Below, one piece after another: positions 42,369 through 50,764 of a DNA stretch of 64,000 bases (its first letter is position 1; the number at the start of each line of letters is the position of its first letter). The notes below the pieces were generated by a model that saw nothing but the letters and a program-made list of their open reading frames with translations, had not been told where the DNA came from and made no database searches. Origin of the DNA: JAYZDF01 sp036337945 (GTDB taxonomy: Bacteria; Myxococcota; Kuafuiibacteriia; Kuafuiibacteriales; Kuafuiibacteriaceae); the NCBI GenBank assembly GCA_036337945.1, contig JAYZDF010000093.1:1-64000 (forward strand). The letters run 5' to 3'. The position numbers were made by a program, and so were the translations under genes.

Positions 42369-44057
42369 TTAGCGCGCAAAGAAGCCGTCAGACAGACGAG
42401 ATATGTCGTTGGAAAAGACGAGGACAAACAACATAGCGAGAAGAACTAATCCAACCATCATCGCCGCTTCACGAACTCGCATTGAAACAGGCTTTCGCTT
42501 GATAGCTTCGATGGCACAAAACATCAGATGACCGCCGTCAAAGATTGGTAACGGCACAAGATTGATGATTCCAAGGTTGATGGAAATAATCGCTAAGAAC
42601 TCAAGATATTTGAACAGCCCCATTTCGGCTGCGGCAGCTGCCACTTGGAAAAGCATAATGGGGCCACCGACGTTCTTTAGTGACAAGCTCCCCGTAAAGA
42701 GCTTGAGGACTCCAAGCGTAGTTTGACCAATGATTTTACCCGTCTCTTTGACGGCCATAACTAACGCCTGAGTAATGCTCAAAGTGGCTTCCTCCTTGAG
42801 GTAGCCTCCACCAGAGTTCCACTGCATTGATTGCGCGTATCGAGGTATCTCACCGCGCCCGATACCTGCATCGTAATAAGGCTGCATTTTCCCTGTCGCT
42901 GGGTTCTCGCGTTCGTGCTTCTGATTTGTGACAGTAAACGTCATCTCTTCACCGCCTCTTGACACGGTGATCTTCACAGGCTCCTCTTTTGCCTTTGCTA
43001 CCTCCGTCGCAAAGTAGAAAAATAAGGTCACGGCTCGCTCGCCAACCTTCAACACTTTGTCACCGGGCCGGAGACCTGCCGAGAAAGCAGCGCCTTCGGG
43101 CTCGAGCGACCGAATATACATTTCAGCCGTTTCCAGCGAAAGGCCCGCTAAATTGTCGGCGTTTTGCGGAATCGCCACAGAGAGCGTGATGAACTCGGGC
43201 TCCGCTCCGACCATTAGGTCGCCCGATTCGAGAGCTGCAGGCCTTTCGACGAGAAATGCGGTCGTTTGGCCCCGACGCTCTCTAATCACGCGATCGGCAT
43301 CTGCGAGCGTCTCGATAGATAAAGAATCAACCGATATGAGCTTATCCCCAGTTCTAAAACCAAAATCGAACCCTTTTTGATTGATTACACCCAGGCGCGT
43401 TTGTCCTTTCTTGGCGCCTGAAACACCGATAATTCCACGTGTGCTTGGCGCCCCAAATACATCGGTACCGGGTACCTCTTTTGGTGAGATGGCAACATCG
43501 AACTGTTGCCCCGCGCGGTCGATTTTGAAGTTTATTTCCTGCCCAGCTCGGTCGCGGACCAGGTCGACCATATGTTCGAAGCCCCAAACGCGAGTCCCAT
43601 CTATTTCGAGAACCCGGTCACCGTTTTTCAAGCCTTTCTCGTAGGCAGGTAGCCCAACTTCAACGTGCCCGACGACGGGCGCGGTTACAGTCGGACCAAG
43701 TAAAAAGTATGCGAAGAAACAGATTACTGGGAAGACCAAGTTAAATAGCGGGCCGGCAAACGCGACAAGTGCCCTTTGATAAACGGCAACGCTATGAAAA
43801 GATCTGTCTTGATCTTCTTCATCGATCTCCTCGCCCGGCGCTTCACCGAGCATTTTGACGTAACCGCCGAGGGGAAGTAGAGCGACCTGATACGTTGTTT
43901 CACCTTTTTTGAAGCGAAAAAGCGGTGGTCCAACGCCCAGAGAAAACTGAATTACTTTGATATTGAAGTATTTCGCGAACAGGAAGTGCCCGAGTTCGTG
44001 TACGAAAATCAGGATACCAATAAAAAGAATAAACGACGCTACGGTAGTGGGCGTCAT
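42369..44057 (-). CDS. rseP: RseP-type site-2 metalloprotease with three PDZ domains
   Basis: The 562-residue membrane protease cleaves transmembrane substrates such as anti-sigma factors. The HELGH zinc motif is at residues 20-24 and the LDG-type PLPIFDGGH motif has Asp507. The start at 44057 is set by GGGGGAG 8 bases upstream; the longer frame from 44075 is less likely. Between the catalytic membrane halves are three PDZ-like units: around GLKNGDRVLEIDG, FRTGDKLISVD and GLRPGDKVLKVG. E. coli RseP has two PDZ domains and about 450 residues, so this form is longer. It lies between cdsA and tsaB. Confidence 0.95.
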   Translation of the reverse strand: MTPTTVASFILFIGILIFVHELGHFLFAKYFNIKVIQFSLGVGPPLFRFKKGETTYQVALLPLGGYVKMLGEAPGEEIDEEDQDRSFHSVAVYQRALVAFAGPLFNLVFPVICFFAYFLLGPTVTAPVVGHVEVGLPAYEKGLKNGDRVLEIDGTRVWGFEHMVDLVRDRAGQEINFKIDRAGQQFDVAISPKEVPGTDVFGAPSTRGIIGVSGAKKGQTRLGVINQKGFDFGFRTGDKLISVDSLSIETLADADRVIRERRGQTTAFLVERPAALESGDLMVGAEPEFITLSVAIPQNADNLAGLSLETAEMYIRSLEPEGAAFSAGLRPGDKVLKVGERAVTLFFYFATEVAKAKEEPVKITVSRGGEEMTFTVTNQKHERENPATGKMQPYYDAGIGRGEIPRYAQSMQWNSGGGYLKEEATLSITQALVMAVKETGKIIGQTTLGVLKLFTGSLSLKNVGGPIMLFQVAAAAAEMGLFKYLEFLAIISINLGIINLVPLPIFDGGHLMFCAIEAIKRKPVSMRVREAAMMVGLVLLAMLFVLVFSNDISRLSDGFFAR

Positions 44058-44139
44058 GGAAAATGCTCCCCCCATATACGTTAACCTAACACCCTGCCTC
44101 GTCTAAGCATTTCACCGGATTTCTCCTTAGACCGTTTTA

Positions 44140-44961
44140 TCACAGCCAAATCGGCTTATCGCCCACGAAAAACGTCGCGTAAGTGAAAAGCCATGTCCCT
44201 GTAAAGAATAAGGCATCAACGCGGTCGAGAAGTCCACCATGACCCGGCATAATCTTTCCGGAATCTTTCACCCCCATGGAACGCTTGATCAGACTTTCAC
44301 TTAGGTCACCCATTTGACCGAGCGCAGAGCCGATAAGTCCAAGCCCGAAAAGGTGTGTTGCCGGTATTGAGGGTTCCGAGAATGAATATTGAACCGCAAA
44401 TGCGATTCCTGTTGCAGAAATCACACCGCCGATAGCACCCGCCCAGGTTTTTTTGGGGCTCACCGCGGGATACAACTTCTTTTTCCCTAAATATTTACCT
44501 GCGAAGTAGGCGCCTGTGTCGCTTCCCCAGGCGAGTGCGCAAGCAAGATACAACCAAGCCAAGCCGCTCTCGGGCAAAAATCTCAGGTACAGCAGTCCGG
44601 ACATCATAAGAGTCGACCAGAATATTCCTGCCAATGTTACCCCGAGGCGATAACCGGCTGATTCGATGGCACCAGGCCGAAAAAGGAACCACAAGATAAA
44701 GAGCATAATGACGAAAGCAACGACAGCCAACATCTCTGGTCGGGTCCCTGATCCTATCGATATACCGTAAATTCCAAAAGCTCCTAAAAGTGCTGCCAGC
44801 ATGCCCGTAAGGCGATCATCGGGGCCCGCCATCATTGCGAATTCGTAGGAACATACCGCCGTCGCGAACATGATCAGTCCACTGAACCACCAACCACCGA
44901 GATGGATAAGGGTTAGAGCGACGGGCAGCGCGATCAATGCGCTTACGATACGTTGAATCAT
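44140..44961 (-). CDS. cdsA: Phosphatidate cytidylyltransferase
   Basis: The 273-residue integral membrane enzyme makes CDP-diacylglycerol from phosphatidic acid and CTP. It has about eight hydrophobic segments and the family signature with S-L-I-K-R, K-D-S-G-K-I-M-P-G-H-G-G and L-D-R near residues 218-244. SPKKTWAGAIGG precedes it. The ATG overlaps the uppS stop by 4 bp, and GAGGC is 9 bases upstream. Its substrate comes from PlsC, encoded upstream of rplM in this window. Confidence 0.97.
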   Translation of the reverse strand: MIQRIVSALIALPVALTLIHLGGWWFSGLIMFATAVCSYEFAMMAGPDDRLTGMLAALLGAFGIYGISIGSGTRPEMLAVVAFVIMLFILWFLFRPGAIESAGYRLGVTLAGIFWSTLMMSGLLYLRFLPESGLAWLYLACALAWGSDTGAYFAGKYLGKKKLYPAVSPKKTWAGAIGGVISATGIAFAVQYSFSEPSIPATHLFGLGLIGSALGQMGDLSESLIKRSMGVKDSGKIMPGHGGLLDRVDALFFTGTWLFTYATFFVGDKPIWL

Positions 44962-45719
44962 GAACTTACAGCCTCACTGATTTGTGCATCTGTTTGGCCA
45001 AAACGTCTTTTTCTTTTGCGATACATTTCAATCGCTTTGAATAACTGCTGCTCCCCAAAATCAGGCCAGTACTCCTCCATGAAAATAAACTCAGAGTATG
45101 CGGCCTGCCAGAGCAAAAAATTAGAGAGTCGAATTTCTCCACTGGTTCGAATCACTAGGTCTAAATCAGGTAGGTGCGAGGTATATAAATGACGACCCAC
45201 GCAGGCTTCGTCGATGTCGTCAACTAACAGATCACCCGATGCCACTTTCGAGGCAATGGCTTGTGTGGCCTGGAGAATTTCTTCTCGCCCGCCGTACGAT
45301 AAAGCAAGAGTGAGGACCATCTGCTTACAATGCTTCGTTTCGTTCTCTATTTGCTTTTGGCGTTTGCGAACATGGTCAGGCAGTTCTGTAATACTTCCGA
45401 TGGAACGCAGCCGAATTTCATTATCCAACATAGTTTGTCGTTCTTCATACAAATAATCGAACAATTGCTGCATCAAACCTTCGATCTCTTTCGGAGGACG
45501 CGCCCAATTTTGCGCGCTGAAGGCATAAAGAGTAAGCGCTTTTACGCCAACTTCTCTCGCTGCGGTTACCACTTTTCTGACGGCTTTCGCACCCTCAGCA
45601 TGGCCTTGAAGCCGTGGCAGACCTCTTTGCTGCGCCCATCGACCGTTGCCATCCATGATTATCGCTATATGCGAGGGGACAGGTCCTGGAGACAAAGGTT
45701 TTGAGTCTTCAGTCGTCAT
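44958..45719 (-). CDS. uppS: Undecaprenyl diphosphate synthase
   Basis: The 253-residue cis-prenyltransferase extends farnesyl diphosphate to the C55 carrier lipid used for peptidoglycan. The catalytic Asp23 lies in HIAIIMDGNGRWAQQRG, followed by GHAEG. Later blocks RTSGEIRLSNFLLWQ and SEFIFMEEYWPDF are also diagnostic. Its start overlaps the frr stop (TAATG), and its stop overlaps cdsA, so the three genes are tightly coupled. Confidence 0.98.
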   Translation of the reverse strand: MTTEDSKPLSPGPVPSHIAIIMDGNGRWAQQRGLPRLQGHAEGAKAVRKVVTAAREVGVKALTLYAFSAQNWARPPKEIEGLMQQLFDYLYEERQTMLDNEIRLRSIGSITELPDHVRKRQKQIENETKHCKQMVLTLALSYGGREEILQATQAIASKVASGDLLVDDIDEACVGRHLYTSHLPDLDLVIRTSGEIRLSNFLLWQAAYSEFIFMEEYWPDFGEQQLFKAIEMYRKRKRRFGQTDAQISEAVSS

Positions 45720-46285
45720 TAAATCTCAAGAATCTCCTGTTCTTTTGCAGCGTACAAATCGTCAACCGATTTCACATAACGGTTCGTGATATCCTGAACT
45801 CGGTCTAAGCCTTTCTTTGCATCGTCCTCAGGCAGATCACCGTCTTTCTTCGCAACGTTAATCAAGTCATTGCTGTCGCGACGAGCATTTCGGACTGAAA
45901 TTTTTGCATCTTCGCCCTTGCTTTTTGCTAGTTTCGTAAATTCGCGACGACGTTCTTCGGTCAGAGGTGGAATTGGTAACAATATCTTTTCGCCATCATT
46001 CTGTGGCGACAAACCGAGATCTGAGGTCGCTCTAAGAACTTTTTCGATTTCAGAAAGTAAGTTCTTATCGAAGGGCTTAATTGTGATCAGACGGGCATCT
46101 GGTACAGATAGGGTCGCCACCTGATTGAGGGGAGATTTTGAACCATAATATTCAACTCGAATAGAATCGAGGATTGATACGTTCGCCCTTCCCGTACGAA
46201 TTCGCGCAAGAGCTCCTCTCAGCGACTCAAGAGCAGCATCACCCTGTGCTTCTAATTCTGTACATACGTCATCTACAATACTCAT
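45719..46285 (-). CDS. frr: Ribosome recycling factor
   Basis: The 188-residue protein shows the RRF pattern: ALARIRTGRANVSILD, VEYYGSKSPLNQVATL, and the C-terminal helices with EERRREFTKLAKSKGEDAKISVRNARRD. With EF-G it splits the ribosome after termination. It starts 13 bp after pyrH, with AGAGG before the ATG, in the conserved pyrH-frr pair. Confidence 0.98.
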   Translation of the reverse strand: MSIVDDVCTELEAQGDAALESLRGALARIRTGRANVSILDSIRVEYYGSKSPLNQVATLSVPDARLITIKPFDKNLLSEIEKVLRATSDLGLSPQNDGEKILLPIPPLTEERRREFTKLAKSKGEDAKISVRNARRDSNDLINVAKKDGDLPEDDAKKGLDRVQDITNRYVKSVDDLYAAKEQEILEI

Positions 46286-46298
46286 CTCTTTTTCCTCT

Positions 46299-47057
46299 CT
46301 ATTTCTGGTTTTCTAACACAGTCTCGCCACTCGATACGAGCGTGCCAATGTGCTGTCCTTGCGAAATTGCCGGAATCGCACCGGACTTCTTCATATCAAA
46401 TACCACGATTGGTAAATCATTATCCATACAGAGCGAAATCGCGGTCGCATCCATCACTTTTAGGCCCTTATTCAATGCGTCCATATAAGAAACGCTCGAA
46501 TATTTTTGTGCATCAGGATTGCCGACAGGGTCTCGATCGTAAATTCCATCCACTTTTGTACCCTTCAGAATCACGTCAGCGCTGATTTCCATCGCTCGAA
46601 GGGACGCTGCAGTATCCGTCGTAAAGTACGGATTTCCTGTTCCAGCTGCAAAGATGACGATTCGGCTTTTCTCGAAGTGCCGCATCGCACGTCGGCGAAT
46701 GTATGGCTCAGCGACCTGTCGCATCTCAATCGCCGATTGAACCCGGGTTTCAAGTCCCGCTTTTTCGAGCGCATCTTGCAAAGCGAGTGCGTTGATCGTC
46801 GTTGCAAGCATACCCATATAATCCGCGCTAGCTCGGTCCATTCCTCCCGTTGCTGCCGCGACACCTCGGAAAATATTTCCTCCGCCGATTACAATCCCGA
46901 TTTCAACTCCGAGTTCGTGTACCGAGTTGATCTCGTGCGCCATATGGCTGATGACTTCGGGTGAAATAGTGAGTCCATTTCCAGCAAATGCCTCGCCGGA
47001 CAACTTTAGTAGTACGCGCTTATATTTTAAGCCAGATGCCCTTTCTTCGTTACTCAT
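46299..47057 (-). CDS. pyrH: Uridylate kinase
   Basis: The 252-residue hexameric UMP kinase carries KRVLLKLSGEAFAG, IVIGGGNIFRG, ALQDALEKAG and GTGNPYFTTDTAA, all family signatures. It phosphorylates UMP to UDP. Here it follows pyrD, another pyrimidine gene, instead of the usual rpsB-tsf pair, and precedes frr. The Shine-Dalgarno before ATG 47057 is weak. Confidence 0.98.
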   Translation of the reverse strand: MSNEERASGLKYKRVLLKLSGEAFAGNGLTISPEVISHMAHEINSVHELGVEIGIVIGGGNIFRGVAAATGGMDRASADYMGMLATTINALALQDALEKAGLETRVQSAIEMRQVAEPYIRRRAMRHFEKSRIVIFAAGTGNPYFTTDTAASLRAMEISADVILKGTKVDGIYDRDPVGNPDAQKYSSVSYMDALNKGLKVMDATAISLCMDNDLPIVVFDMKKSGAIPAISQGQHIGTLVSSGETVLENQK

Positions 47058-47138
47058 GCCGAGCGGAAACTATTCACACCCGTAACAGTGCGGCAAGGAT
47101 TGGAAAAAAATAAATCCAGGCGAGCCGCTACACCGCAG

Positions 47139-48236
47139 CTAAGTTTTCGCCCCCACAGCGTCTGCGATCGAACCAAAGCCATCCTTTCGAAGGGCCGAAG
47201 CAAGGTAGGTACACAATTTTCTAACGATTACTGGTCCTTCAAAGACGAAACCGGAGTAAATCTGGATGAGGTTCGCTCCTGCTAATATCCGCTGATATGC
47301 ATCCTCAGGACAACGAATACCCCCTACCCCGACAATGGGGATGGCACCTTGGAGCTCCCCAAATAAGATCCTCGTACATTCCAAAGCGCGCACACCTAGA
47401 GGATCCCCTGATATCCCTCCCTTGAATGGTAAGTCGCACTCAAGAACTGAGGCGTCGATTGTGGTGTTCGTAGCAATAATGGCAGCAAGCTTCGTGTTCT
47501 TTGCCATCTGGGCCACCGCCACAAGATCTTCGTCGGCTAGATCCGGCGCAATTTTCAGGAATAGTGGCTTGGGAGGCTGCTCGTTTTCCGAAGCCAGATT
47601 TTGATTTTCTTCATTCAGACGACTAACCAGCTCTGCGAGTTGATCAATTGCCTGCAAATCACGAAGCCCAGGAGTGTTGGGGCTCGATACATTCACAGTG
47701 ATATAATCGCAGTGGGACCAAACATCACGCATGGTTTCAATGTAGTCACCAGTTGCCTGGTCGAGTGGAGTAACTTTCGCTTTACCAATATTTGCCCCAA
47801 CAGGAATGTTGGTTCGACGTTTTTTGAGCCTTTGAGCAAGCGCTACAGAACCCCGATTGTTGAAGCCCATCCTATTGATGATCGCATTCTGTGGAATATG
47901 GCGCGCAAGTCGAGGCTTGTCGTTTCCAACTTGACCTTGTCCTGGAGTAACAGTGCCAACTTCGACAAAGCCAAAGCCTAGAGCGCCCCAAAAATCGATG
48001 GCAACTCCATTTTTATCGAGTCCCGCGGCCAGACCAACAGGGGAATCGAAAGAAAGGCCGGCAACTTGAGTACGAAGTATCGAATCTTTCTTCGGCGCGT
48101 ACAATCCCGCCATGAGTTTGCACGAGGCGGAGGAAGAGCTGATACGTTCGGCGACTCCAAGGGTGAAGTCGTGAGCACGCTCAGCATCAAGCTGAAATAA
48201 AACAGGTCTGAGGAAGTTATAGCTAATATCAGGCAT
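47139..48236 (-). CDS. pyrD: Dihydroorotate dehydrogenase (quinone), class 2
   Basis: Starting at ATG 48236 (GAGAG is close upstream) the protein has 365 residues. It oxidises dihydroorotate to orotate and reduces membrane quinone via FMN. SPVGLAAGLDKNG near the N-terminus, NVSSPNTPGLRDLQ with the class 2 catalytic Ser, and the VGVGGI phosphate-binding block near the C-terminus are visible. The N-terminal helix (about residues 1-40) fits the membrane-binding region of class 2 enzymes. A TTG at 48263 is a less likely start. It is followed by pyrH, giving a small pyrimidine pair. Confidence 0.96.
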   Translation of the reverse strand: MPDISYNFLRPVLFQLDAERAHDFTLGVAERISSSSASCKLMAGLYAPKKDSILRTQVAGLSFDSPVGLAAGLDKNGVAIDFWGALGFGFVEVGTVTPGQGQVGNDKPRLARHIPQNAIINRMGFNNRGSVALAQRLKKRRTNIPVGANIGKAKVTPLDQATGDYIETMRDVWSHCDYITVNVSSPNTPGLRDLQAIDQLAELVSRLNEENQNLASENEQPPKPLFLKIAPDLADEDLVAVAQMAKNTKLAAIIATNTTIDASVLECDLPFKGGISGDPLGVRALECTRILFGELQGAIPIVGVGGIRCPEDAYQRILAGANLIQIYSGFVFEGPVIVRKLCTYLASALRKDGFGSIADAVGAKT

Positions 48237-48302
48237 AATGAGCTCTCGAGCCTCGACGCCCAAAATGGGTGGGCGGTGCGGGAACTCTGAGTGAGTGCAC
48301 CG

Positions 48303-50660
48303 TCACTTACACTTGAAATCAACCAATGCCAACTCTAAGACTTGGTCGATTTCCTTCACGAGATGAATATTTACTTTACTCTTCGTCGTTACATCGATTT
48401 CTTCTAGATCAGGCTCGTTCGAAATCGGCAAAAGAATATCGGTGATTCCTGCACGAACCGCTGCCAGTATCTTGTCGCGCGTGCCGCCAATCGGTAACAC
48501 TCGGCCTCTGAGGGTAATCTCGCCAGTCATCGCAACACTTTTTCTGATGGGCTTTCCGGTCAGTACAGAAACCAAAGTTGTCACCATAGTGATCCCGGCA
48601 GAAGGTCCGTCTTTCGGAATCGCTCCTTGTGGTACGTGGATATGGAATTCGTTTTTCTCGAACAAATCAAGATTAATCCCAAACCGCTCCGCATTGGCTC
48701 GCACATGTGACAGTGCTGCCTGGGCCGACTCCTTCATGACTTTGCCCAATTGGCCTGTCAAAGTGAGTCCGCCCTTTCCTGGCATGTACACGGACTCAAT
48801 GTGCAAGATCGCTCCGCCGACCTGAGTCCATGCAAGACCGGTCGCTAATCCTACGCGATCTTCTTCATCCGGTTTATCCGGATCATGATGTCGCGAACCT
48901 AAATATTTATTGACGCTCTTCCGTGAAACACGGACCGAATTTGTATGACCCTCGGCAAATCGTCGGGCAACCTTTCTACAGACAGCGGAGATTTGGCGTC
49001 CGAGGCTTCGAACTCCTGCTTCTCTGGTATATGACTCAATGATGTACTCAAGCGCACGTTGATTGAAGGTGAGTTGCCGTACATCGAGTCCGCAATCGGC
49101 ACGATTTTTCGGAATAAGATAACGCCTCGCGATCTCTGTCTTCTCTCGGAGTGAATATCCCGGCAGGCGAATAACTTCCATTCTATCAAGTAATGGTGAC
49201 GGAATTGTGTCTGTCAAATTGGCTGTCGAAACCCACATAACGCGCGACAAATCGAAATCAAGATTCAGATAATGATCGCGAAACGCAGAATTCTGTTCGG
49301 CGTCAAGCACTTCAAGGAGGGCTGCGGCGGGGTCACCACGAGAATCCGTTCCCATTTTATCGATTTCATCGAGTAGTAGAACAGGGTTTTTTGTCTTTGC
49401 TTGTTTCAGCGCTGAGATTATCCGACCAGGCATCGCTCCAACATAGGTGCGACGATGTCCTCTAATCTCCGATTCGTCCCGTACACCACCAAGCGAAATT
49501 CGAACAAACTCACGACCCAAAGCTTTGGCTATGCTTCTTCCGAGACTTGTTTTTCCGACCCCCGGCGGTCCTGCAAAGCAAAGTATTGGGCCCTGATGAT
49601 CGCGTTTCATCTTTAGGACACCAAGGTATTCTAAAATCCGATCTTTTATTTTTGCGAGACCATAATGATCCTCATCTAAAATCGTTTTCGCTCGAACCAA
49701 GTCGAGTTGATCTTCACTCTCTATCGCCCATGGTAAATCAGCTAGCAGGTCTAGGTAGGTCCTCAGCACAGCGGCTTCCGAGGCTTCCGCATGCATTTTC
49801 TCTAAACGGCTTATTTGTTTATCCGCTTCTTTTTGCGCCGAAGGCGGAAGTTGCGCGTCCTTTATCTTTTCCCGCAACTCTTGAATTTCAGCTTGTTTTG
49901 TATCGGCGTCACCAAGTTCACTCTGAATTTGCTTAAGCTGTTCGCGAAGAAAATATTCTCGCTGTGCACGAGTCATCGTCTCCTTAGCCTGCGTTTGAAT
50001 TTTCTTCTTCCAGGCAACGACCTCAACTTCTTTTGCGAGCAATTCGTTAACCTGACGCAATCGGGCTAATGTGGAGCCAATCTGCAGAACACTCTGAGCT
50101 TCTGCGACCTTGAGCGCGAGATTTGAAGCCACTAAGTCAGCTAATGCACCGGGGTCCGTCAGACCCATAAGGACTGTCATCACGTCCTGAGGCAAACCTT
50201 TACCGACATCGAGAAGACGGGAAAGCGATTCCTTTACCGCCCGCATCATTCCTTCGACTTCTGCAACTTCTCCTGCGTTCTGCTCACGTTCTACTTCTGT
50301 TTTTACCAATATGGCGGGCGCGGTTTTTACGAAATCCTGGATCTTGGCTCTTCTTAGACCTTGAACAAGGACCTTTAGCTGGCCATCTGCTAGCTTGCGT
50401 GTTCTCAGAATTTTTCCGATCGTTCCATAGGTGTAAAGGTCATTGGGGCTAGGTTCATCGGCACCGGCATTTCTCTGTGCACATAAGAAAAGAAGCTTCT
50501 CACTCGCAAGCGCATGCTCAATGGCTGCCATAGAAACATCTCGACCCACGAATAAAGGCACCACCATGAAGGGGAACACAACCAAATCGCGAATAGGCAA
50601 CAACGGTAATTCGCTAGGAATCTCATTTACGTCAGAATTTACGTCATGATCTTCGACCAT
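48303..50660 (-). CDS. lon: ATP-dependent protease Lon
   Basis: The 785-residue protein starts at ATG 50660, which has GGAGG 7 to 8 bases upstream; the GTG at 50681 is less likely. The N-terminal substrate domain begins with LPLLPIRDLVVFP. The AAA+ module has Walker A GPPGVGKTS and Walker B LLLDEIDK. The C-terminal serine protease domain has Ser687 in PKDGPSAG and Lys730 in GGTRDK, with the 43-residue gap known for the Ser-Lys dyad. It degrades misfolded and regulatory cytosolic proteins. Together with dnaK elsewhere in the window it forms part of the proteostasis set. Myxobacteria often carry two lon genes, so this may not be the only one. Confidence 0.98.
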   Translation of the reverse strand: MVEDHDVNSDVNEIPSELPLLPIRDLVVFPFMVVPLFVGRDVSMAAIEHALASEKLLFLCAQRNAGADEPSPNDLYTYGTIGKILRTRKLADGQLKVLVQGLRRAKIQDFVKTAPAILVKTEVEREQNAGEVAEVEGMMRAVKESLSRLLDVGKGLPQDVMTVLMGLTDPGALADLVASNLALKVAEAQSVLQIGSTLARLRQVNELLAKEVEVVAWKKKIQTQAKETMTRAQREYFLREQLKQIQSELGDADTKQAEIQELREKIKDAQLPPSAQKEADKQISRLEKMHAEASEAAVLRTYLDLLADLPWAIESEDQLDLVRAKTILDEDHYGLAKIKDRILEYLGVLKMKRDHQGPILCFAGPPGVGKTSLGRSIAKALGREFVRISLGGVRDESEIRGHRRTYVGAMPGRIISALKQAKTKNPVLLLDEIDKMGTDSRGDPAAALLEVLDAEQNSAFRDHYLNLDFDLSRVMWVSTANLTDTIPSPLLDRMEVIRLPGYSLREKTEIARRYLIPKNRADCGLDVRQLTFNQRALEYIIESYTREAGVRSLGRQISAVCRKVARRFAEGHTNSVRVSRKSVNKYLGSRHHDPDKPDEEDRVGLATGLAWTQVGGAILHIESVYMPGKGGLTLTGQLGKVMKESAQAALSHVRANAERFGINLDLFEKNEFHIHVPQGAIPKDGPSAGITMVTTLVSVLTGKPIRKSVAMTGEITLRGRVLPIGGTRDKILAAVRAGITDILLPISNEPDLEEIDVTTKSKVNIHLVKEIDQVLELALVDFKCK

Positions 50661-50764
50661 AGCCTTGCCTCCACAATTCACTTACGCTCAAAAGGCATAG
50701 TCTTTCGAGCGCTTAGCTACCGTGAAACTAATTCAGAATTTGAGTTCAATACAACTGGTGCAAG

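Noticed and set aside
47601..47981. Plus-strand open frame of 126 codons inside pyrD
   Set aside because: It is antisense to conserved pyrD motifs and has no Shine-Dalgarno or domain.
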